From Macrotrachela quadricornifera (lineage: Eukaryota > Rotifera > Eurotatoria > Philodinida > Philodinidae): a stretch of 64,000 bases of DNA. Positions 35,401 to 45,469 of this stretch are shown in pieces. The notes under the pieces were generated by a model. That model did no database searches, was not told the origin of the DNA, and worked only from the letters and a program-made list of their open reading frames with translations. Position numbers and translations under genes: made by a program. Where the stretch lies: positions 105,808 to 169,807 of the forward strand of contig JAJEKB010021681.1 in the NCBI GenBank assembly GCA_022393335.1, given 5' to 3'. Each line of letters begins with the position of its first letter. Position 1 is the stretch's first letter.

Positions 35401-38400
35401 AATGTTGCTTCAACAACCCCTAGTAGCAATGACATAACATCAAACATTATATCAATTGGAACAAACACCAATTCGACAGCCGTCACTATCAATGAAGCTA
35501 CATTGATCAACGCAGCAACTGGATCCAGCACTACTTCGACAATTGCTAGTATTGGTCATACAACGTCCGAAATTATATCAATTGAAGCAAGCACCCGTTC
35601 AACAGTCTCCACTACTAATGAAATCATGTTTGTCACCACAGCAAGTGAGATAAGCCCTGCATTAACAGCTCCTAGCAACAACGACACAAGCTTGAGGACT
35701 ATCTCAATTGGAACAGCCATTACTTCGACAGCGACCAATATCAATGAAGTCGAATTGGTTACGACAGCTATTGGAACAGGCGCTACTTTCACAGTCGCTA
35801 ATGCCAGTCAAATGACATCGGATCTTAACTTGCTGAGAACAAGCAATACTTCGATATCTACCAATTTTAATGAAACTACATTATTCACCACGGAAATTGG
35901 AACAAGTAATGCTTCAACACCTCCTAACAACAATGAAATAACATCAAACACTATCTGGATTGGAATAAATACTAATTCGACAGCTGTCAGTACTAATGAT
36001 ACCATATCAATTAGTACAACAATTAAGACAGGTACTACTTCGACAGCTTCTAAGAGCAATGAAACAACGTTATCTATGACATCCATAGGAACAGATACTA
36101 GTCCAACTGATGCTACAATTGATGTAACAGTATTGACCGTTCTATCGATTGAAACAAGCACTTCTTTGGCATCTGTGAGTACAGATGAAATTGTCTCAAA
36201 CATCATATCCAATGAAAAGAGTACTACATCGATAGATAAAAGCACAAATGAAGTACCACCGGCCGCAATATCGATTGGATCCAGTTCTACTTTGAGTACT
36301 TCGAGTGTCGATGATATCGCTTCCGTCATTATATCAGATGGAACAACCACTATTTCGTCAGTTGCTGGAACTGATGACGGATCATTACTGAATACATCGA
36401 GAGCAACCAGCACTACTTCAACATCCGCTAGTATCGATGAAACAGTGTCAATGACCATAGTGATAGACAGAAACAATACTTCGACAGCTCCTAGTACCAA
36501 TGAAACGACATCGGTGCTCACATCAATCGAAACAAATACTACTTTGAAGCACACTAGCACCTATAGAACATCTGCAGTTACCATTGGAATTGAAACAAAC
36601 ACGGATTCGGTTTTCACTAATACTGATAAAATAACATCAGCCACTATGGTAGTTGAAAATAGTACCAATTCAACAGCTGTTACCATGAATGAAATAACAT
36701 CAGCCAACATTTTGATTGGAACAAGCCCTACTTTGACAACTGACAACCCAATTGGAACAGCATCAACGATATTATCGATTGGGACAAACTCCGCTTCGTC
36801 GGTCATTAGTACGAGTGAAGCAATATCGAGCACTATACCGATGGGAACAAGTACGACTTCAATAGCTCCTAGCAGCAATGAAACGACGCCCCATTATGAA
36901 TCATCTGGAACCATCGGTACTTCAACGCTGCTCACAAACAATGATAAAGCATCGACCATTATAGAGGTAGGCACAAACACTACCACAATAGCTTCCAGCA
37001 CCAATGAAGCAGCATCAGCAGCGATGGCTATTGAAACAAGTGTTGCTTCGATAATTGCTGAAGCTGATGATACAGCATTGACGATTATCGCGACAGAAAC
37101 AAGTCCTACTTCACTATCTTATAGTATGAATGAAACAGCATCAACTGCAATAGTAACAGTCACAATCAATACTACGACAGTTTCTAATGCTAATGAAACA
37201 ACATCGCGGTTGACATTGATTGAAACAACCACAGCTTCGGAAGTTTCAAGTAGAAATGAAACAGCTGGAGACGTAGCAGTGATTGAAACAAGCACTAATT
37301 CAAGTATTCCTAATATTGATGAGAGAACATCAGCGACCGTAACAATTGGAGTAAGCATCAGTTCAATAGATGCTACTATCAATAAAACAACATTTACCAG
37401 CATGTTGGCTGAAACAATCACTGCTCCAACAAGCACCAGTCGAAATGAAATGTCATCAGTGACATTATTGCTTGAAAAAAACAGCACTTCGAGAGTAACT
37501 AGTATGAATGAACTAATATCGGCTACCATAGCGATAGAAACAAATACTACTAAGACAATTACTAGCACTAATGAAACAATATCAGCACTCACATCATTCG
37601 AAACAACCACTATTTTGCAACTCACTAATAAGAATGAAACAACTGCAGCCAACATAGCGATTGAAACAAGCACTGATTCGACTATGAATAATACCGATGA
37701 GATAACATCAGCTGTTATACCAATAAGAACAAACATTACGCCAACAGAGAATAGCGTCATTAATACAACATCGGTCACAATTTCTACTGCAACAATTATC
37801 ACTTCAACAGCCACCACTATCAATGAAACACTATTGGCCACTATTGCGTTTGGTACCAACACTACTTCGGGTGATGCTGAAACTGATGACACAGTATTGA
37901 CTATTATCGGGATAGGAACAGGTGCTACTACATTATCCGCTAGTAGCAATGAAACAGTGTCAGTCCTTATCCCAACAGACACTAGCAAACATTCAGTAGC
38001 TCCTAACACCAATGAAACAACATCGGTCCCTATGTCAATTGAAACAGTTACTGCTTCGACAACTACTAGCTCAAATAAAACAACATCAACAACATTATCG
38101 GGTGGAACAAGCACCGATTCATCCAATGCTAGTATCGACGAAACACTATCACCCATCATGTCCATTGAAACACATACTGCGTCAACAGCTGCTAGCATGA
38201 ATGAGTCAACGTCAGCTACTGTAGTGAGTGGAACAAGCACTAATTTGACTATGACTAATGCCAATATGACAATATCAAGTACAATGGCGATGGACACAAG
38301 TATTAATTTGACAACAAATAGTGTCAATGAATCGACATCGACCATATTCTTGAATGCTACAAGAACTACTTCAATAGTGGCTGGAAATAATGACACCTCG

Positions 38401-41400
38401 TTAACCATTATCGCAACAGAGACAAGCACTAGTTCAACATCCACTAGTATGAATGAAACCATATCCACCTTCGTCGAGATTGGAACAAGCAGGACGTCAA
38501 CAGTCGTGAGTGCTGATGAAATAACATCGACCATTATGTCGATTAGAACTAGTGCGACCACTATAGCAACAAGCAACGACGACGTGACATCGTCCCTTAT
38601 ATTGTTTGGAACAATCACTAATTCAACAGCGGATAATACCAATGAAACCATATCATCGACTAGGACGGTACCAATAAGCACTACATCAATTATTGCAAGT
38701 ATGAATGAAACAAGACCGGATATTACATCAATTGAAACGAATACTATGTTTTCAACTGTTGGCAATACTGAAGCCATATGGACGGCAACAACCACAGAAA
38801 GACCCTCTAGCATGGGTGAAAATATTTCGACCAATTCATCGATTAGTACTGTCATGAACACTAGTACAATATCATTGGCCACGATAATAATTGAGACCAG
38901 CGATACGTCAACAACTACTGAAACGAGCAAAACTATCTCGATGAGCAGATGGACCAAAGTGAACAGTAGCACAAACGAAATTAATTCAACTGCTGATCTT
39001 GGGCGAAGCATGTCTAGCACTACAGAAACCATCCCATCAGCCACATCGACGAAATCAACCAGTAGCTCTGTCGAAGTAATTTTTATGTCCACGTTGTTCG
39101 AAACCCAGATTACTAAAACAACCCCAAGCATTACTGACAACAGTTTTGCTAGCACATTGATTAGAACCACTGCGATTAGTATATTGCCTGAAACGGCCAC
39201 CGCTAGCAGTGAAGTTAATTCAAACAGTATGTCAATTCAATCAAATGTTACTAGCATACAGATCAATCCCAGTGAAGTATCATTAACCACAGATTTGACT
39301 AGAAAAACACTTACTTCTACAACAGGTGAACATGTTGAAACAATTACTGCGACGATCTGGACTCTGCCAGCTATCACAACAAGTATTCGTAGTATTGCAA
39401 ACACATCGAGAACCACGTCTATAGAAACAAGTGCTAGTACCAATGCTATCGAAATTACCTCAACAACCACTTCAACTGAAACTATATCGATCTACATTTC
39501 GAGTGAAACGAGTGTTAGTACTACTGAGACTACTTCCGCAACTACTTCAACTGAAGCGAGTACTAGTACTACTGAGATTATCTCGACAACTACTTCAACT
39601 GAAACGAGCACCAGTACTACTGAGGCTATCACAACAACCACNNNNNNNNNNNNNNNNNNNNNNNNNNNNNNNNNNNNNNNNNNNNNNNNNNNNNNNNNNN
39701 NNNNNNNNNNNNNNNNNNNNNNNNNNNNNNNNNNNNNNNNNNNNNNNNNNNNNNNNNNNNNNNNNNNNNNNNNNNNNNNNNNNNNNNNNNNNNNNNNNNN
39801 NNNNNNNNNNNNNNNNNNNNNNNNNNNNNNNNNNNNNNNNNNNNNNNNNNNNNNNNNNNNNNNNNNNNNNNNNNNNNNNNNNNNNNNNNNNNNNNNNNNN
39901 NNNNNNNNNNNNNNNNNNNNNNNNNNNNNNNNNNNNNNNNNNNNNNNNNNNNNNNNNNNNNNNNNNNNNNNNNNNNNNNNNNNNNNNNNNNNNNNNNNNN
40001 NNNNNNNNNNNNNNNNNNNNNNNNNNNNNNNNNNNNNNNNNNNNNNNNNNNNNNNNNNNNGACTAGTAAAACAAGCACTACGAGCAGTTCGACCTCAACA
40101 AGCAGTAGTACCAGTTCAAGTACAAAGACGACTAGTACGTCTACTAGCAGTACTTCAACAACCACAAGTATGTAAATCTTTATTTGATGAACATGTTTTA
40201 TTCAAATCGTGCCTGAGAGTAGTAAGAAAAAATATGAAATATTCGTAAACATTTTTATATTGAATATCAAGAAGAAACAGATACTGAGCTAAATGAAAAC
40301 ATTATCCATTACAGTATTGAGTTAAATATGTTAAAGCAGTTTTATTTGTGAACATTTTCGTACGTATAGTTTTGAAGTCGTAGTGTACAGAAATTCTTGT
40401 TAGAAAATAAGAATCACGTAGAGTATGTATAGATTAAATATGAATAGTTTTTATTATTTTCGATACTTAAGTAATTAATTGACAAGTGTTAGTAAAAATA
40501 TACAGATATTTTTATACTTTAGCTGTTTGCTTGCCTGTTTGTTCAAATGGTGGGATATGCTCAGGTCATGGAATTTGTACTTGTACATCACAATGGACTG
40601 GTTCAAGATGTACAATACGTATGTAATATTTTTATACTGTCGAGGAAACCACTCGAGATGGCAAAAAGTTTTTTGATTTGGAACATGATGTTTAGATAGG
40701 ACAAAGCTAGAAGTGATACACCCTACTTAGTTTGGGCTCAAGTTGAGATATAACTGAAATACCGACTTGTTACTAGAATGTGCCTATGAGACCCCATCTT
40801 ATCCATAAAGCCAAAGTTTTGAATTTTGAGGTGGGACTTTGCCCATACCAAGGTGACAGTCAGAATAGTTCATCCAACAAGTTTCAGAATTTTTGGACTA
40901 AGCGCATATTGTTATATGCATGGATATTTTGAAAAAATTATATTTCAGGAACTGTTAGTCCAACAATTCTGAGACTTGGTGGATGAACTACTCTGACTGT
41001 GACCTTGATATGGATAAAGTATCACCTCAAAATTCAAAATTTTGATTTTATGAGTAAGATAGGGTGCCATGGGCAAATTCTAGTAAAAAGTCGATATTTC
41101 AGTCAGATCTCAACTTGTGCCCGAACTAACGAGAATGTATCACTTCTAGCTATGTCTCATCTAATTATCATATCCCAGATTGAAAAGTTTTTTGACATCT
41201 CGGGTAGCTCCTTCGTAATTAAAACTGGCACTAAAAGTGTCTTATACTGAATATCTGAAACCTCAGTCTAATCATTGCTCAGTTTTTTAATGATTTAAGC
41301 TATTAGTTATATATTGCTTATTTGTAGCTGTTTGTTCTCCTGTTTGTGCCAACGGTGGTACTTGTACTAGTCCAAGTGTTTGTGCATGTACAGCAGCTTA

Positions 41401-42507
41401 TACTGGTTTATACTGCCAAACAGGTACTAATTAAGTTTAGAATTAACATCCTTGTTTTGTTTGAACTATTTTATCTAATTTGTATTTACTAGCAACAACC
41501 ACAAAGGCAACAACAACGACAACTACTGGTAAGAAAAATTTCTTAATTATATAATCCAAGAATAATCAGTAAAAATATCGTTTTTGAAAGCAGTGTTTCT
41601 TGTGCGTCATAAAGTTATTTATATGATTGTCAATAAAAGCCTCTGGAATTTAAGAGAGAAAATAATACGATTTTTTTTTATTACAGCATCTTGTTATTTT
41701 GGTGAAGATAAAGTCAATCTTGTCGATGGGGGATATCGTCGAATCGGTGAACTACAAGTAGGTGATCGTATTTGGTCACTTGCAAAAGATGGGAAAACGC
41801 TTGTCGAAGATGAAATGATTTTAATGATGCATGCAGAACCAGATATTTCAAGTATGTACAATATCTAGATTTGAAGAGGCCATTCTAGATTTTCTATAAA
41901 TATAGGTCTCTTTAACACTTTTATAACCATCAATGGATATTCTGTTAGTCTATCAGACAGTCACAATATTGCCGTCTTTGATGTTGCATTGAATAAGACA
42001 ATCTATATACGTGCTTCAAAAGTAACAATTGAACATTATCTTATTATGCCTGATTGTATAATTGCAATACAAAAAATAATAAAATCAAGTCGTGTAGGTT
42101 TCTATTCTCCCTTGACACTCACTGGCAATTTACTTGTCAATAATATTTCTACTTCAGTTTATGTTGATAGGTAAATATAGAAATACTAAATTAATGTTGA
42201 TGATAGAACTAAAAATGAATTATTGTCTCTATTTGAATTTAGTTACCGTGCAACGCCTGAAACTCTTCATCAAGTATTCATACCTGTTCGAATCTATTAT
42301 CGTCTAACACGATGGCTATATGGAAATGATTATAATCCATTTGAATCCAATATCAAACATGGTTTACATCCATTACCTCGTTTCTTCAAGATACATCAAA
42401 CAGCAATTCGTATTATCTTTTATGGTGGAAAGACTTTCATATCAATAGTAATTGCAGTTTTAATCGTATATCCGATTCAAAAGCTATTTAATGGATTGCT
42501 ATTTTAA
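32406..42507 (+). CDS. Membrane-anchored mucin-EGF-Hint protein (hog-like), 10 exons
   Basis: Exons: 32406-32509, 32566-32744, 32828 (or 32801)-32881, 34064-40167, 40523-40618, 41328-41423, 41493-41528, 41687-41851, 41906-42170, 42243-42507. All phases match. Order: a basic cytoplasmic tail; a TM helix (LLGLIAAMVLCAAIIIPILI) after a Cys-rich juxtamembrane stretch; an S/T-rich region of about 2,000 residues; two EGF-like modules (CSNGGICSGHGICTC, CANGGTCTSPSVCAC); a Thr linker; and a Hint domain like the Hedgehog autoprocessing domain. Hint begins CYFGEDKVNLVDGGYRRIGE and includes LQVGDRIWSL, LSDSHNIAVFD and FYSPLTLTGNLLV. A hydrophobic tail ends the protein. Hint domains cleave the chain before their Cys, so release of the ectodomain is a plausible inference. 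Intron 1 is GC-AG. Exon 4 contains assembly gap 2. Confidence 0.8.
34064..40167 (+). repeat. degenerate 63-66 bp coding repeats (mucin-like region)
   Basis: One giant exon encodes successive 21-22-residue units of the form IETSTxSTxxSTNETxSAxxx. Most units carry NET, NES or NDT, which are N-glycosylation sequons, within an S/T-rich background suited to O-glycans. Units are strongly diverged, so the array is old. Near 39500 it passes into short TSTTETTSTTTSTE units. After the gap it resumes as TSKTSTTSSSTSTSSSTSSS. Confidence 0.85.
39642..40060. other. assembly gap 2 (419 N) inside the mucin exon
   Basis: The run of N lies in the simple S/T repeat part of the hog-gene exon. The Thr/Ser frame before the gap and the Thr/Ser frame that reaches the intact donor at 40168 are out of register by the 419-N length. 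The true length should be a multiple of three if the exon is intact. Confidence 0.97.
40640..41215. repeat. long imperfect foldback 5, in an intron
   Basis: It lies wholly in the intron between the two EGF exons. The left arm (about 40640-40920) pairs with the right arm (about 40930-41215). GCTAGAAGTGATACA at 40707 matches TGTATCACTTCTAGC at 41137. TTTGAATTTTGAGGTGGGAC matches its near complement at 41020. Arms are about 270 nt; the apex is near 40925. No coding content. Confidence 0.85.
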
Positions 42508-43082
42508 TTGAAGAACGAACTTGACTTAAAATAACTTGGAAATTTTGTACTCTAATCTGATTTTAACTTTTACTAAGGAGACTTGTAGATTTATATGAAT
42601 GTCTTGCAAATTTACTTAGAATAAGGTGATCGAAAAATCAATAATCTATTTCGTTAAAATACATAAGAAAAGTAACCTAGAAATAAGTTTCATAATTACT
42701 TCTTTTTTGAAGCAAAAAAATATATAAATAGTTTCTATGGTTTTAGAAATTATTTTAAATAATACAACTTTGAAAACAACATATTTATTTTTATGAATAT
42801 AATCATACCAAAAACATCTTATTTATGAATAAACATTGAACAGTATAGTTACATCTGATATTGTATCATACTTGCTAAGAGTACAAAGATCATTACTCTT
42901 TGTTCGCTAATACTAAATAAGACTATTTTATAGATGATAATATTATAGTACAAGTTAGAAGAAGCAATCCATTGTTGATAAATATTCGAAAGAAAACTGA
43001 TCAAGAGTAGATAGAGTTTATTGTGTATAAACAAGATATTCAACAAGACTATTAAATGGGATATAAACCGAAGTAGAAAAAT
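42508..43082. other. intergenic after the hog gene
   Basis: AT-rich; it includes the likely 3' UTR (possible AATAAA near 42828). No gene seen. Confidence 0.35.
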
Positions 43083-43540
43083 GATCATAAATTAATTTTC
43101 ATATCAAAGAGTCCATAGCCATCTCTGTAAATACTACTTGACATCCATGTGATATCGAGTTGTCGTAATGCTTGATTGTATTCATTAAGATGATTTGTAT
43201 TATTAATATACATAAAATGTTTAAGTGACTCGGTTGCATCATATTTAATGCTTAATAATTAAATAATCTTCTTATCTTAACATGCTCTTCATTGAATGTT
43301 TCTAAAGTCGCTTTAAAAATCAATCATAGACGTAAAACATCAGCCAAATGAGATAGTTTCTATGAATGCATTATTATTAAAATAAAAAGACGTGGAAATT
43401 AATACTGTATGTGATAAAATAAATGATTTATAGTGTTTGGAATAGTTGTATACAGATGATGGCACACGTTTATTAATATCTGTATCTAAGTTTACAAGAT
43501 TTGATCTAACAAATTGCATGATAGCCATTGCAATCACTAT
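43083..43540 (-). pseudogene. decayed coding DNA, unrecognised
   Basis: The minus strand reads as protein-like blocks with stops and frame changes between them: SVYNYSKHYKSFILSHTVLI with STSFYFNNNAFIETIS, then LETFNEEHVKIRRLFNY, then YDATESLKHFMYINNTNHLN and ITWMSSSIYRDGYGLFDMKI before a final TGA. Order and composition suggest the 3' end of one dead gene. I do not recognise the family. Confidence 0.4.
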
Positions 43541-45130
43541 TCTATAAATATATCTAACAATAAAAATAAATTACTTTATATCTATATCTTGATTTAATGA
43601 AAATGATGAAAGAGTAAAAGTTTGTTTGTAAAGAATATTCATAGCTTTAGCAACAATAGAGGTAGCACTTGAATGAATAGATTTTTGATTGATTAATAAT
43701 CTAGACGAATAAAACTAATAATGATTACTTGAGCAAATAATATAAAAATAAACCATATAAAGTGCAATACTATTTGATTTTCATTTTAAAGAATACATAT
43801 AAAATAAATAAGATTTCTATAAGTAGAATCAAAGGTAAGAGGTAAATATTCTTTATGTGATTCTGTTTGTAAAAATGCTTTATTTTAGTTCATCATTGTT
43901 TATTAATTTCCGAATAAAAATAGTAAATTCGTAAGGAAAAGAAATGTAAATAAAAATATGACGTTAATTTGTTTTTTCAAACAGTATATAATTATCGTTG
44001 TATTTAAAAAAAACGAATATATTTCACACAAAAAGTAAATAATAAGTTATAATTATATTAATAACTGTCATAATCTTCAATCCAGAATTATAAAAAGGAT
44101 GCTTAAACGTATAATGAAATTTGTAAGATCAGATTAGTTTACATACTTTCTTTGTCATCACTATAAATCGCTTACAATCATCAGAAACGCTTAATAGACA
44201 TAGGGCTTTATATGTTATGATATAGATGGTAGTTAATTTTTCAAAACATTTGCGGTGTAATTAGTAATAGCATAATCTACAAAGTCTTGCAATTAATAGG
44301 TACTTTTGATGATCCTTCGTTATTTTATATTATTTAAATAATTCTTATTGAACTTGAATGAATTTAATGTGTTAATCGGTATAAGATCAGTTTTATAATT
44401 TAAACTTGAGTTGTCATTGATTGAAATCAGCTATTTTTCTCTTGCCTATTTGGTATTCAGTTAAACAAGCTGAAACATAGAATGTCATTATTTTCAGAAT
44501 GTAATTATCATCTAAGATTAGTTTTATTGGTAATCTTATCGATCTATATATAAAGAATATCAATATTCAAAGCGTATACAGATGAATATGAGATATTACG
44601 AATATCTGCATTATCAAATAAATATCCTGATAATCTTACAGATAAATAAGTCAATCCTGTCTTGCTAAAATTAAATATTAAGTAAGATGTTCAACTAATA
44701 TGATCATATGACTTCCAGATATGCACAATATTAATAATTTACTAGGATGTTAAATACATATTTGATAGTATGAACAATATTTCAAAATATTAGATAGAAG
44801 TTTTCCGGCCCTCAGTCGAGTAAACATTGTTGTTATTTTTCTTGTAGTTTTATGCCTATATGTGATTAAATGTGTCTTATTAAGAGATAGCTCAGTCTGT
44901 CATCGATTACTTCATTTTTAATCGTTGATAACTTGTGTTAATCTATTTCTGTATGATCACGTCATGTATTTATCATCAGCTGAAACTAAAATACTGATGT
45001 TTCAACAGTATAAACATTTTATTGAGAGAAACACATGATCGAATCATAAAAGAAAATGGAGAAAGATGACAACAAATGACATGCAGCTTGCTTTTGATTA
45101 GAGGTTATTTACAAATGTAACTTAAAAAGT
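43541..45130. other. intergenic, no gene seen
   Basis: AT-rich, with stops in all frames. Nothing supportable. Confidence 0.35.
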
Positions 45131-45469
45131 TTATTTGTCCGCAATTTCATTATAAAATTGTATATTTAAATGATTCATCTTTCTTTTTAGACCAGAAACA
45201 TTGTTTAAAGTATGAACAAATGTTCCATCTGATTGTTCATATGAAAGTAAACCACCATCTGAAAATTTTCCAATATGTATTCGATCTCGACAAATCTCAC
45301 TAGCAAATATATCTATAGGTACTTGATTATTTAAAAATGCATTTGGCGAAACTAATCTAAGATGTTGATTATCCTCTTTCATTAATAAATATCGTCCAGG
45401 ACAATTACGAATCTCTTTCCATGAATGTAAATTTAAAAGCATGTTAAATGATGGAACTTGATTTTCCAT
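45131..45469 (-). CDS. Hypothetical protein, 112 aa
   Basis: A single-exon frame with ATG at 45469 and stop at 45131. It has balanced, protein-like composition (SWKEIRNCPGRYLLMKEDNQ, later DIFASEICRDRIHIGKFSDG and ALNN-like C-terminal residues). It has no signal peptide, TM helix or low complexity, so it is probably a small soluble protein. I do not recognise the family. The segment looks far more constrained than the surrounding AT-rich DNA, which is why I keep it as a gene. Confidence 0.6.
   Translation of the reverse strand: MENQVPSFNMLLNLHSWKEIRNCPGRYLLMKEDNQHLRLVSPNAFLNNQVPIDIFASEICRDRIHIGKFSDGGLLSYEQSDGTFVHTLNNVSGLKRKMNHLNIQFYNEIADK

Noticed and set aside
37119..39200. 693-codon open frame on the minus strand opposite the mucin exon
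   Set aside because: It is Val/Ile/Leu-rich and is the exact shadow of ACN/TCN codon repeats on the plus strand. The plus frame has splice sites and glycosylation motifs; the minus frame has neither.
40061..40248. Frame continuing after gap 2 as a Val/Gln/Arg-rich sequence
   Set aside because: It results only from the nominal gap length. The S/T frame one register away matches the upstream repeat and ends at a good donor.
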